Shown piece by piece: positions 30,445 through 40,440 of a DNA stretch of 64,000 bases (its first letter is position 1; the number at the start of each line of letters is the position of its first letter). A program made the position numbers and the translations under genes. Origin of the DNA: Orientallactaga sibirica (taxonomy: Eukaryota > Chordata > Mammalia > Rodentia > Dipodidae); the NCBI GenBank assembly GCA_036365145.1, contig JAEOAD010000005.1, forward strand, positions 7,456,001 to 7,520,000, given 5' to 3'. The notes below the pieces were generated by a model. That model made no database searches. It was given only the letters and a program-made list of their open reading frames with translations, and was not told where the DNA came from.

Positions 30445-30520
30445 AGAGTGAGTTTCAGCCTAGGCTAGAGTGAGACCCTGCCTGAAAAAACAAAAAAAAA
30501 CAAACAAACAAACAAAAAAA

Positions 30521-30687
30521 GCCGGGCGTGGTGGCACACGCCTTTAATCCCAGCACTTGGGAGGCAGAGGTAGGAGGATTGCTGTGAGTTCGAGGCCAGC
30601 CTGAGACTACATAGTGACTTCCAGGTCAGCCTGGAGTAGAGTGAGACCCTACCTCAAAAAAACTAAAAAAAAAAAAAAAAAAAAACA
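30521..30687 (+). mobile_element. B1 SINE
   Basis: Low divergence with a long A-tail; follows the composite B1. Confidence 0.93.
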
Positions 30688-30689
30688 AA

Positions 30690-31278
30690 ATAAACACATC
30701 TTACATCTATATATCCAGGAGAAAGAAAAAAGAAAATTTAAAATTAAATCAGAGATTCTGGAAGAGATTTTTTTTTTCCAACTACTTATGTTCCTTTAAC
30801 ATCACCCCCAACAACAAACTGACTGCATTAATTTCTCCTTTAACAGTCATTCCCTGAACCGTGAGCAACTAGTTAAAAAGAAAGTTTAGAACAAACCAAA
30901 GCAAATAAGCTCTTCATGCAGCTTGTGGTCAGCTTGAGGAATTTGCTGTCACAGAAGGTCAAATGGTGACATGCAGTCCTTGGCTGGCTTTGCAAGGCCA
31001 GTGAGATGGAGGTGGTAGTGGCTGGAGGAGGGGAGGTGGCAGCTCTGGGTGGTCGGCAGGAGCTGCCCTAATGACAGGCTGTGGGAAGAAGAAGATAAAT
31101 TTCAGCTTGAACGTGTAACAATAACATGCCTCGATTTGGATATTCTCAAGAAAACCCTACTGAGAAACTGCTCCTTGAAACAGAAGCTATTTTTGTCTTG
31201 GTTGTGTGGTGATCACTGCTATTCATGCATGCACTTTTGAAGGCATGGTGTGGGTACAAGCACCCCAAAAGCAAATCC
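30690..31278. other. Unique sequence
   Basis: About 590 bases; nothing recognised. Confidence 0.5.
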
Positions 31279-31291
31279 AAAGGAAGGAGCA

Positions 31292-31558
31292 GGGCTGGAG
31301 AGATGGCTTAGCGGTTAAGGCATTCGCCTGCAAAGCCAAAGGATCCCGGTTCGATTCTCCAGTATCCACATAAGCCAGATGCACAAGGCGGCGCACGCAT
31401 CTGGAGTTTGTTTGCAGTGGCTGGAAGTCCTGGCACACCCATTCAATCTCTCTCTCTGCCTCTTTCTCTCTCTCAAATAAATAATAAAATAAATAAAAGT
31501 TCCCAAAAACAAACAAATAAATAAATAATACATTCAAACTACCACATACATTTAAAAA
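31292..31558 (+). mobile_element. DIP SINE with extended 3' tail
   Basis: Flanked by a perfect 13-bp TSD aaaggaaggagca at 31279-31291 and 31559-31571. The DIP proper ends near 31499, but about 59 more bases (including cattcaaactaccacatac) precede the final A-run. Confidence 0.88.
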
Positions 31559-31657
31559 AAAGGAAGGAGCACACGGTCAACTAAACAGATGGATAAAAAA
31601 ATAAATATTTAAAAAAAATTTTAAAGTTTTTTTCAAAAATATTTTGTTTACTTATTT

Positions 31658-31880
31658 AAAAAATTTTTTTATTTATTTACTTATTAGAGTCCGAGAGAGA
31701 GAGCGAGAGAGAGAGAGAGAGAATGGGTGCCCCAGGGTCTCCAGCCACTGCAAACGAATTCAAGATGCATGTGCCACCATGTGCATCTGGTTTACATGGG
31801 TACTGGGGAATCGAGCCTTGAACCAGGGTCCTTAGGCTTCACAGGCAAGCACTTGACCACTAAGCCATCTCTCCAGCCCA
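31658..31880 (-). mobile_element. DIP SINE, array member 1
   Basis: Preceded by tgtttacttattt (31645-31657), repeated after the element at 31881-31893. Confidence 0.92.
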
Positions 31881-31893
31881 TGTTTACTTATTT

Positions 31894-32113
31894 TAAAAAA
31901 TATTTTATTTTTATTTGTTTATATATTAAAGACAGAGAGAGGGAGAGAGAGAGTGAGAATGGGCACGCCAGGGCCTCTAGCCTCTGTAAACAAACTACAG
32001 ACGCATGTGCCACCATGTGTATCTGGCTTACGTAGGAATAGTAGAATCGAACCAGGGTCCTTAGGCTTCACAGGCATGCACCTTAACCACTAAGCCATCT
32101 TTCCAGCCCCTTT
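31894..32113 (-). mobile_element. DIP SINE, array member 2
   Basis: Flanked by tgtttacttattt at 31881-31893 and 32114-32126. Confidence 0.92.
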
Positions 32114-32310
32114 TGTTTACTTATTTTAGAGAGGGAGGCAGGTAGAGAGAGACAGAATGGGTGCCTCAGGGCCTCTAGGCACTGCAAATGAACTTCAGAG
32201 ACATGTGCCACTTTGTGCATCTAACTTTATGTGGGTACTAAGGATTTGAACCCGTTCCATCAAGCTTTGCAAGCAAGCACTTTTAACTGCTGAGCCATCT
32301 CCCAAGCCCC
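32114..32310 (-). mobile_element. DIP SINE, array member 3
   Basis: The tail complement is tgtttacttatttta itself, so this is the likely original target into which members 1 and 2 were inserted. It is more diverged. Confidence 0.85.
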
Positions 32311-32330
32311 CAAACCCAAAATAAGTAATT

Positions 32331-32545
32331 TTTTATTTTTAAAAATATTTTATTTTTATTTATTTATTTGACAGAGAAAGAGGGAGAGAGAGAATAGGCA
32401 TACCAAGGCCTCCAGCCACTGCAAATGAACTCCAGATGCATGTGCCCCCTTGTGCATCTGGCTAATGTGGGTCCTGGGGAATCGAACCTGGGTCCTTTGG
32501 CTTTGCAGGCAAATGCCTTAACAGCTAAACCATCCCTCCAGCCCC
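32331..32545 (-). mobile_element. DIP SINE, array member 4
   Basis: aataagtaattt before and aagaagtaattt after are a probable TSD. Same orientation as members 1-3. Confidence 0.9.
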
Positions 32546-32565
32546 CAAAGAAGTAATTTAAACAC

Positions 32566-32672
32566 CGGGCGTGGAGATTATTGTAATCTCAGCACTGAGG
32601 AGACTGAGGCAGGAGGATGTTAAGTTTGAGGCCAGCCTGGGCTGCACAGTAAGACCTTGTGTCAGAAAGCAG
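32566..32672 (+). mobile_element. B1 SINE, old
   Basis: accgggcgtgga...gaggccagcctgggctgcac is a diverged, shortened B1. Confidence 0.75.
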
Positions 32673-33437
32673 AAACAACTACAAGTTAGTCCTCCAAGGC
32701 GCTGCCAGGACGCAGAAGCAATGCCTTCCGTGGAGTGGGCGGGGGTTGGTGGTGGTGGGGGGAGGTAGGGATCAGGAAATGCATTTTCTCCAACTTCCCT
32801 CAAGCCACAATCATCCCTGAACACCTGCTGACGGAGCAAATTCCTCAGCTACAGTCCAGATGCACTGTAGGAGCAGATGGGAGGCCGGCCCACACCTGTA
32901 CGCTGAAACCAGCACCCTGCCATTCAGGAGCTGTGGCTGGGTGAGGAATTTGTCATATGACCTGGTGGACGGGATTTGCTGAGTAAAGAAGCTCTTCCCG
33001 GATTTCTTCCTGTGTGAGTCACCTCGGGACATGGGACATGCCCGTTGTGATTTGATAGGCCTGAGTGGCAGCCTTATCCGTCTATGAGAAGGTGTGTAAT
33101 GATCTTTGTTGTAAAGAAGGGCTTCACCTGCACACAAGACCCTCAGTGATCCAGCCCCTTTCCCCTGCAATCTCATATTTTCCATGTCCAGCTGCCTTGG
33201 TTTTGTTTGGGGACATGTGTGTGCCATCTTCTACCTGCCCTCATTGTCTTTGCTCAGCAAGGATGCAGCATCCGGTGGTCCTAGTTGAAGCAGGATTTCC
33301 TACAGGAAGTATTCCCTCACCCCAAGCCTGGTTAAGGGTACCCATCCCTCCTGAGTGTTCTGACAATACACTGAACTCCTCTGTCATGGGATGGCTTGCT
33401 TGTCTGTCTCCTTGGCATTTCACTGCCCTGAACTCTC
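32673..33437. other. Unique sequence, about 760 bp
   Basis: Overlapping ORFs of 138 (minus) and 143 (plus) codons. The plus one ends in the CT/GT microsatellite and neither has a recognisable domain. Confidence 0.5.
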
Positions 33438-33494
33438 TCTCTCTCTCTCTCTCTGTCTCTCAATCGTGTGTGTGTGTGTGTGTGTGTGTGTGTT
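33438..33494 (+). repeat. (CT)n then (GT)n microsatellite
   Basis: About 12 CT and 13 GT units at the 3' (minus-strand) end of the following B3. Confidence 0.92.
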
Positions 33495-33718
33495 GAACTG
33501 GTCTCTGTCATGGAACCTGAGCTGCCTCAGTCTGACTGGCTGAACAGTAAGCCTCAAGCATTCTCCTGTTTCTGCTCTCTCCACAGGATGGAGGTTACAG
33601 ACAGGCCACGTTCGGCTAGTTACATGGGTCCTGGGGAATTGAACTCAGGTGATAGAGTCAAATCCCTCCGGCTTGCACAGAAAGCACTAGTGCTCACTGA
33701 GCCGTCTCCTCATCTCTG
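33495..33718 (-). mobile_element. B3 SINE
   Basis: ctgactggctgaacagtaagcctcaag, then gggtcctggggaattgaactcagg and cactgagccgtctcctc are the complement of B3 from tail to tRNA head. Confidence 0.7.
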
Positions 33719-33984
33719 AACTGTATCTTTGAGTTACGATGTCTTTGAGAATCCAAGAGTTGTGAGACTCACCCCGACAAGTGATTTTCATGGGGCAGTT
33801 TAGAGACCCCTGGAGTCTATGGACCCCAGGTTCAGAACTTGGATATCCACAGGAGACATAACTATGTGAAGTAAAGAATGGGTTAAATTAAGCCCTGAGG
33901 ATGTTTTTAAAATTAAGCTGTTGGAACACCCCCAGGCCTGTTCACTGTCGACTGTTACCTTTGAACTTCATGGGCTATGCTGAA

Positions 33985-34070
33985 TAATGGTGGCAGAGAC
34001 CTTGTGGCCACAAAACTGAAATGTTTCTCTAACTGGCTCTTTACAGAAAAGGCTTGGTGACCCCCGGGCT
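33985..34070 (+). mobile_element. Ancient mammal-wide repeat, probably DNA transposon
   Basis: ggtggcagagaccttgtggcc, tgaaatgtttctctaactgg and ctctttacagaaaaggcttgg match the same old family as 15008-15225. Confidence 0.55.
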
Positions 34071-34154
34071 AATGTGTCAGAGCGTGACAGGTGAGTTTCC
34101 ACCCATGTGCAGGTCCAGAGGGCTTTCTGAGCAATATTCTGCTGTTGGCTTCTT

Positions 34155-34167
34155 TAAAAAGAAAGAA

Positions 34168-34199
<32 letters not shown>

Positions 34200-34206
34200 A
34201 AAAAAA
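34155..34206 (+). repeat. (GAAA)n microsatellite
   Basis: About ten GAAA units, then an A-run. Confidence 0.94.
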
Positions 34207-34216
34207 CGTTGTATAT

Positions 34217-34395
34217 TTTATTTTATTTTTATTTTTTTTTAAATTATTTTTATTTATTTGGAGAGAGAGACACAGAGAGATAGAGAGGGAGACAGAAATT
34301 TTAAACAGCATTTCCCTTTTTCACTTGTCTTTGCATCTAAAATGGGAAGATTGGAACCGCTGGACATTGGAAAACTACTAAAACCCATTTCTCCA
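34217..34395 (-). mobile_element. DIP-long SINE with internal replacement
   Basis: Tail complement and GA region are present. The centre is lost, and the end (tttgcatctaaaatggg, gattggaacc, cccatttctcca) is recognisable. gttgtatatttta flanks both sides (about 34206 and 34397) as TSD. Confidence 0.7.
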
Positions 34396-34414
34396 AGTTG
34401 TATATTTTAAACAG

Positions 34415-34797
34415 CAAGTCTAGTCTCAGGGCCATTTTAAGTTTTAAACATGAGAAAGTTGGAATTCACTGAGTGTCTTCAATGGCTTGCTTCAAATTCG
34501 ACTAGCCCAACGGAAGGTCCGGGACCCTGTTTTTCTTCGCTGTGTTCAGTAAAGAGGTAGCTGTGATGCTATGAGCCCAGGAAAAGACATGCTGTGTCAG
34601 ATGTGGGGAAAGTGAGGTCAATTGCTTTTAGCTGTTTAGTTCCTCAGCTTCTCCACTTTGGAAGTAGAGAAGAATAAATGCTCATTTTTTTTCTTGAGTT
34701 GTTATGAAGATACAGTTCTTGAGGAATTTAGCTACTAATAATGTTGGTGTTTGACAACAGTAATGGTGCTAGTGTCTCACACGTATTTGTCATGTTT
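34415..34797. other. Unique sequence
   Basis: About 380 bases; nothing recognised. Confidence 0.5.
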
Positions 34798-34903
34798 CTA
34801 TTTATTTTTCTAATTTGAGACAGGGTCTGACTCAACAACCCCCTTGCCTTGGCCTCTTCGTTGCTGGAATTACAGTGATGCACCGCCATGCCTGACTAAC
34901 CTA
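34798..34903 (-). mobile_element. B1 SINE, old and deleted
   Basis: gagacagggtctgactcaac ... gctggaattacagtgatgc, missing the middle. Confidence 0.65.
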
Positions 34904-35032
34904 TGATGTTCAATAAGTCCAGCCTGTAGGGCAGCCTGGGAGATATTTGAACCTGTGTAAATGCTCCTAATGATTGGACATAAGAGTGACGAGGGGTGAG
35001 AGCTTTTGATTAAACTTCAAAAGCTGGCGGAG

Positions 35033-35361
35033 GGCTGGGGAGATGCTTCGGTGGGTTAGAGGGCATGAAAACCCAAGTTCAATTCCTGTGAACAATATAA
35101 AAAGTTGTGCATTGCGATGTACCCCTTTAACCCTGAGCAGAGGGGCGGAGACTGGAGCATTGCTGGGCCTCACTGGTCAGCCAGTCTAAGCTTAAATCGA
35201 CAAGCTTCCCGTTCAGTGAGAGAATCTGTCTCAAGGAAATAGGTGGAAGAGCAACAGGGCCACCCCTCATGATTCTCCTCTGGCCACTGCTCACATGTGT
35301 GTACAGAATGCACATACACATATGAATATAACACATACATACACAGATATGCACACACACA
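35033..35361 (+). mobile_element. B3 SINE, diverged
   Basis: gggctggggagatgcttcgg, ggtcagccagtctaagc, cagtgagagaatctgtctc and a CA-rich tail follow B3 order. Confidence 0.72.
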
Positions 35362-35366
35362 AGATG

Positions 35367-35449
35367 GCAGGCTGGAAATGTGGCTCAATGGTAGATCACA
35401 TGCCTAGCACGTACATGACCCTGGGCTTAATCCACAGCACTGCAAAACA
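35367..35449 (+). mobile_element. ID SINE
   Basis: gctggaaatgtggctcaatgg ... cctagcacgtacatgaccctgggcttaatccacagcac matches the tRNA-Ala-derived ID element; short A-rich end. Confidence 0.75.
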
Positions 35450-35451
35450 GT

Positions 35452-35714
35452 TTTTTTTTTTTTTAAATTTTTTTGGAGAGAGACACAGAGAGAGACAGAC
35501 AGAGAGAGAAGAAGAGGAAGACAGATAGAGATGGGCGCGCCAGCAGCCTCTCAGCTGCTGTGAATGAAATCCAGATGTGTGCACCCCCTTGTGGTCAAGT
35601 GTGGCATTGCGCCCTTGCGTCACTTTGCATCTGGCTAAACGTGGGACCTGGAGATTGGAACCGGGTTCTTAGGCTTAGCAGGCAGGCCTTAACCGCTAAG
35701 CCATCTCTCCAGCC
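35452..35714 (-). mobile_element. DIP-long SINE
   Basis: Complete, with the module ttgtggtcaagtgtggcatt. Close to the copy at 36311. Confidence 0.92.
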
Positions 35715-35743
35715 CAAAACATGTTTTAAAAACAACTGTTTTG

Positions 35744-35950
35744 GGCTGGAGAGATGGCTTAGTGGTTAAAAGTACTTGCTTCCAAAGACTGATGTTATGG
35801 GTTTGATTCCTTAGTACCTGTGTAAAGCCAGTTGTACAAAGTGGCACATGTGTCTGGAGTTCGTGGGCATTGGAAGGAGGCCTTGGCTTCCCCTTCCCCC
35901 TCTCTGTGTCAGTCTGTCTCTCTCAAATAAATAAATAAAAATATTTTTAA
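35744..35950 (+). mobile_element. DIP SINE, diverged
   Basis: The body is diverged after the head (cttccaaagactgatgttatgg); the tail is (AAAT)n. Confidence 0.87.
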
Positions 35951-35960
35951 AAGATGAAAT

Positions 35961-36090
35961 GCCAGGTGTAGTGGCACATGACTTTAATTCCAGCACTTGG
36001 GAGGCCAAGGTAGGAGGATCACTGAGAGTTGGAGGCCAGTCTGAGACTACATAGTGAATTCCAAGTGAGACTCTACCTCATGAAAAAAAA
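35961..36090 (+). mobile_element. B1 SINE
   Basis: Short deletion before the end (ttccaagtgagactc). Confidence 0.85.
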
Positions 36091-36107
36091 GATGAAAAAA
36101 CATATAT

Positions 36108-36303
36108 TTAAAATTTTTATTTATTTATTTATTGGAGAGAGATAAAGAGAGAAAGAGGTGTGCAAGGGCCTTTAGCCATTGCAGTGGAACTCCAGACACC
36201 TGTGCCACCTTGTGCATCTGGTTTATGTGGGTCCTGGGGAATTGAACCTGGGTCTTTTGACTTTGTAGGCAACTACCTATAACACTGAGCCATCTCTCCA
36301 CCC
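36108..36303 (-). mobile_element. DIP SINE
   Basis: The body start is shortened (gtgtgcaagggcctttag); head complement atctctccaccc. Confidence 0.87.
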
Positions 36304-36310
36304 AAGAATA

Positions 36311-36581
36311 TATTTTTAAAAATTTTTTATTTTATTAATTTTTGGAGAGAGACAGAGAGAGAGACCGAGAGAGAGGGAGAGGGAGACAGATAGAGATGGG
36401 CGCGCCAGCAGTCTCTCAGCTGCTGTGAATGAAATCCAGATGTGTGCACCCCCTTGTGGTCAAGTGCGGCATTGCGCCCTTGGGTCACTTTGCATCTGGC
36501 TAAACGTGGGACCTGGAGACTGGAACCAGGTTCTTAGGCTTAGCAGGCGGGCGCCTTAACCGCTAAGCCATCTCTCCAGCC
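36311..36581 (-). mobile_element. DIP-long SINE, best-preserved copy
   Basis: Contains the complete module caagtgcggcattgcgccct, the agtctctcagctgctgtga segment and an intact head complement. agaatat flanks both sides as a short TSD. Confidence 0.94.
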
Positions 36582-37303
36582 CGAGAATATCTTTTAATGA
36601 ATACTGTGAAGAGCTTATGTTCACAACTTTAAAACAATAGCCTGTGGAATGTGAGAACCAATTCTGAATTAGGTTATATTGATGTGAAAAATAAATTATG
36701 CTAAGAATAGTTAAGTTTGGCCGCATAGATAAGGACAAAAGAGGTCACTGAAGAGGGGAGGTGGGAGTGGCCCACAAGGAAACTCACCATTTTCATTTAC
36801 CTGACATCTGCCCTTTTACATCCTCCGCCCCCTCTTATTGGCCATCATTCATTTCATTCCCATCAGAAACATTTAAAGAGCCCTTTGTATGCGCTCCGCA
36901 GTTGTAGCTGGGAGCACAATATATCTTCTTAAATGGTTCATAGGGCCCTTTTGTTTTCTGCTCGCTCGTAATCTCAGCACATAGATGTTGAACAGTTTAT
37001 GGGATGTGCTCGCATTTCCTCTTTTTTTCTTCTCTTAGAACTTTTACCCAAGTTTCCTACGCACTTAACATATTAACTCTTCTTTGGACTTTTGTGAAAC
37101 GCCACTACAATTATGGAAGAATACATGGGATTATTTTAAGACAGGATGCAGGGGAAGGGGTAGAATGTGTAAGAAAGAGAACAAGTCATCTTTCTGAAAG
37201 ATCCTCTCCCTCCCTCTTATGGCTACATTGTGGGGTGTTGGAAGGTGGAGGCAGCCTCAACTTTAAAAATCACACGAAAATACAGAATCACAGTGGCAAA
37301 AAA
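36582..37303. other. Unique sequence, possibly conserved
   Basis: No SINE across 720 bases. 36770-37000 has mixed composition and CpGs (tgcgctccgcag, tgctcgctcg). No coding signal was seen. Confidence 0.5.
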
Positions 37304-37362
37304 TAAATAAAGAAAGGAAGAAAGAAAGAAAGAAAGAAAGAAGAAAGAAAGAAAAGAAAAAG
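37304..37362 (+). repeat. (GAAA)n microsatellite
   Basis: Imperfect GAAA units directly before a B1. Confidence 0.92.
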
Positions 37363-37366
37363 CCAG

Positions 37367-37520
37367 CCGGGCATGGTGGTGCATGCCTTTAATCATAGAA
37401 TTTGGGATGCAGAGGTAGGAGGGTCGTTGTGAGTTCAAGGCCATCCTGAGACTACATAATGAATTCCAGGTCAGCCTGGGCTAGAGCGAGACCCTACTTC
37501 GAAAAACAAAACAAAACAAA
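37367..37520 (+). mobile_element. B1 SINE
   Basis: Full-length with a few changes (aatcatagaatttgg). Tail (AAAAC)n. Confidence 0.9.
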
Positions 37521-37578
37521 TCCACTGCAAAATTCAGACTGGGATGGGGACAATAAAGAAAGAAGAAAATTGGTGAAA

Positions 37579-37830
37579 GCCAGGCGTGGTGCCGCATGCC
37601 TTTAATCCCAGCACCCAGGAAGCAGAGGGAGGAGGATTGCAGGGAGTTTGAGATCACCCCCAGATTGCATAATGAATTCCAGGTCAGTCTGGGCTACAGA
37701 GAGAGCCTACCTTGAAAAAATAATGAGAGAGAGAGAGAGAGAGAGAGGGAGGGAGGGAGGAGGGAGGAAGGAGGAAGGAAGGAAGGAAGGAAGGAAGGAA
37801 GGAAGGAAGGAAGGAAGGAAAAAAGAAAGG
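37579..37830 (+). mobile_element. B1 SINE with compound purine tail
   Basis: The tail has evolved into (GA)n, (GGGA)n and (GGAA)n over 37723-37820. aaagaaagaagaaaat before and aaagaaagggaagaaaat after are a probable TSD. Confidence 0.9.
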
Positions 37831-38177
37831 GAAGAAAATCCGTGGGAACCCAATGGACTGAGTTTTGGGAATTTAAAGTCTCCTCCGAGGCACACTGCCA
37901 GCCACTGTGGTTTTCCTGAGGAACCTTCTGGAGCATCTCCAGGGTCAGAGGGTTTAGGCTTATTTCCTATCACAAGAGTGTTCGCCTCATCACTGCGCTG
38001 TTCTGAAAGGACAAAAAGAGAAAAGCTACATTGTGCCCCCTAGAAGCAAGCATAGCTTTCTTCTTTACGTTAGAAAAAGATGTAAGAGGTAATGTGTTCT
38101 CTGTAAAGCACTTTGGCATTTGAAGGAACGTGAATTTAAAAAAAATGCTCCAGTGGTTTGGAATGGGTTCTTATTTT
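37831..38177. other. Unique sequence
   Basis: About 350 bases; nothing recognised. Confidence 0.5.
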
Positions 38178-38320
38178 CTTCTCCAGGCAAGGTCTGACTC
38201 TAGCCCAAGCAGACCTGGAACTTACAATGTAGCCCCAGGCAGATCTTGAACTCACAGCCATCCTCCTATCTCAGCCTCCTGAGTGCTAGAACTAAAGGTG
38301 TGTGCCAACATACCCAGCTG
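38178..38320 (-). mobile_element. B1 SINE, old
   Basis: ccaggcaaggtctgactctagcc ... gctagaactaaaggtgtg. Confidence 0.8.
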
Positions 38321-38509
38321 GGATAAATATTTCTTGCTCCTCTTTGGAGATACAGATTTTTAGAAAGTATGAGTTACCCACAATGCCGAGCATGTTTCCC
38401 TCTGGTGGATAATCAACTTTTTCTTATGTTTTTCTTGCCAGAAAACACTTGAGGACGCAGGATTAGTAAACTCTAGCCTGAGGTGCAAGATGAATAGAAG
38501 TATTTTCTT

Positions 38510-38711
38510 TTCTTTTTAAAAAATATTTTATTTATATATTTATTTATGAAGAAAAAGAGATAAAGAGCTCTATGGCTTCTTGCCACTACAACCGACTCCA
38601 GACGCATGCTCTGCTTTGTGCATCTGGCTTTACATGGGTACTTGGGAATTGAACCCAGGATGACAGGCTTTGCAAGCAAGCGCCTTTAACTGCTGAGCCC
38701 TCTCTCCAGCA
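38510..38711 (-). mobile_element. DIP SINE
   Basis: The body is altered (gctctatggcttcttgccactac). gaagtattttctt before and aaagtattttctt after are a probable TSD. Confidence 0.85.
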
Positions 38712-39060
38712 CAAGTAAAAGTATTTTCTTCCCATGCAAAGTTGTCATTATTTGAAAACTTGTAAAATGGACATAATTTATTGAATGTTTTGGGGAAGGA
38801 GAAAAGTCTTCTTCAGTGGTGTAGCCGGTGGTACGCTGTTCACGCTCCTGTAAGTAACAGCCACTGTTCCCCTGCTGGGAGTTGGCTCAGTGGATAAAGT
38901 CAGAAAATGCACGAGGAACTGATTATAGATTTCTATGTAACATGCACCCATGTTACATCCTGGGTGTAGTGGAATCCGGCATTGGGGAGGCAGCCTTGGG
39001 GAATGCTGAACTGGTGAGCTCTACGTTCGGTGAGAGACCCTGTCTCAAAGAATAAGGCGG

Positions 39061-39285
39061 GGCTGGAGAGATCACTTAGCAGTTCAGGCTTTTGCCTGCA
39101 AAGCCAACGGACTCAGGTTTGTTTTCTCAAGATCCACGTAAGCCAGGCACACAGGGTGGCACATGTGTCTGGAGGTCATCTGCAGCGGCTGGAGGCCCTG
39201 GCATGCCCGTTCTCTCTCTATCTGCCTCTCTCTTTCTCTCTGCTTCTTTCTTGCTCTCTCTCAAGTAAATAAATAAATATATATA
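39061..39285 (+). mobile_element. DIP SINE nested in B3
   Basis: Full-length; tail aaataaataaatatatat. Confidence 0.9.
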
Positions 39286-39436
39286 AATTTGGTTTTTCGA
39301 GGCAGGGTCTCACTCTAGCCCAGGCTGACCTGGAATAATTCACTCTGTGTTCTCAGGGTGGCCTTGAACTCACAGCAATCCTTCTACCTCTGCCTCCCAA
39401 GTGCTGGGATTAAAGGCGTGTGCCAACACACCCAGT
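39286..39436 (-). mobile_element. B1 SINE nested in the DIP tail
   Basis: Minus-strand B1 immediately after the DIP tail, followed by further A/T-rich DIP tail. Confidence 0.9.
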
Positions 39437-39644
39437 TAAAAAATTTTTTTTTAAAAAAAAGATTAAGGTGGCAAGCCACTGAGGAAGACCCTTATGTTGA
39501 CCTCTGGTTTCCACACACACATGTACACTGATGTGCGCATGTATGTACACACACATAGATTCATGAACATACACCACACACAAATACACACACGCACACA
39601 CACACACAATGACTTGTTATCTATGCTCCTATAAGCAACTCTAT

Positions 39645-39825
39645 TTGAACTGACTGAATCACCAAGGAAACAAAAAGGCATGGAAGTAGAAGGGGGGCTC
39701 TTTGCGAAGAGGAAGAGGGTAAACAGGAGGGGGGTGCACAACAAAGGTTAATGGGGTTTGAATATGATCAAAATACATTATGTTCACACATGAAAATGTG
39801 ATAATAAAACCAATTTTTTTGTTGT
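39645..39825 (+). mobile_element. LINE-1-like 3' end
   Basis: Purine-rich block (aggaagagggtaaacaggagg), then gggtttgaatatgatcaaaatacattatg and acatgaaaatgtgataataaaacc, a layout I know from rodent LINE-1 3' ends. Confidence 0.45.
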
Positions 39826-39973
39826 TTCTTTTCTTTTCTTTTTTTTTTTGAGGTAGGGTCTCACTTTAGTACAGGCTGACCTGGAGTCTCAGGGTGGCCT
39901 CGAACTCACAGTGACCCTCCTACCTCTTCCTCCCAAGTGCTGGGATTAAAGGCATATGCCACCACACCTGGCT
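39826..39973 (-). mobile_element. B1 SINE
   Basis: Lacks a few bases in the right half (cctggagtctcagg). Confidence 0.9.
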
Positions 39974-40022
39974 CTAAAATCAACTATTATGTAGAATAAT
40001 ATATGCTAATAAAAACAAACAA

Positions 40023-40107
40023 AGCCCGACATGGTGTAGATCTGTGAGTTCAAGGCCAGCATAGGACTACTGAGTGAGTTCCAGGTCAGCCTTGGCTAGA
40101 GTGAGAC

Positions 40108-40146
<39 letters not shown>
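40023..40146 (+). mobile_element. B1 SINE, internally deleted, long A-tail
   Basis: The head gcccgacatggtg jumps to gatctgtgagttcaagg. It ends in a pure A-run of about 37 bases, so it is probably a young insertion of a deleted source. Confidence 0.85.
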
Positions 40147-40147
<1 letters not shown>

Positions 40148-40202
40148 CCAAAAATCTTTTAAGACTTAAGTTTCATGTTTGCTTTGAAAAATAAAAGCAT
40201 CT

Positions 40203-40440
40203 GGGCTGGAGAGATAGCTTAGCCTTTAGGGCATTTGCCTGCAAAGCCAAAGGACCCAGATTCAACTCCATAGGACCCACATAAACCAGATGCACAAGGG
40301 GGCGTTTGAGTCTGGAGTTCGTTTGCAGTGCTGGAGGCCCTGAGCGCCCATTCTCTGTCTATTTCTTCTCCTTCTCTCTCTCTGAAATAAATAAGAAAAA
40401 GTAAAAATATTTAAAAAAAACAGAGAAAAAAAAAAAAAGA
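40203..40440 (+). mobile_element. DIP SINE
   Basis: Preceded by aaaataaaagcatct and followed by aaaagcattt (partial TSD). The tail includes a cagag interruption. Confidence 0.87.

Larger units (their letters stand above)
29942..30492 (+). mobile_element. B1 SINE interrupted by a MaLR LTR and a 5S rRNA fragment
   Basis: B1 pieces at 29942-29957, 30294-30375 and 30455-30492 read as one old B1 (gccaagcatgatgg; ctccacacttttaatccc; tcagcctaggctagagtgag). Two independent insertions separate them. Confidence 0.75.
38870..39620 (+). mobile_element. B3 SINE split by a DIP and a B1
   Basis: The head and body are 38870-39058 (gagttggctcagtggataaag, gagctctacgttcggtgagagaccctg). The tail is 39464-39620 (gtggcaagccactgaggaagaccc, CA-rich). 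The insertion is flanked by aagaataaggcgg and aagattaaggtgg. Confidence 0.75.

Noticed and set aside
32811..33496. ORFs of 138 (minus) and 143 (plus) codons overlapping each other
   Set aside because: They are on opposite strands over the same bases. The plus-strand one ends in a CT/GT microsatellite, and neither resembles a known protein.
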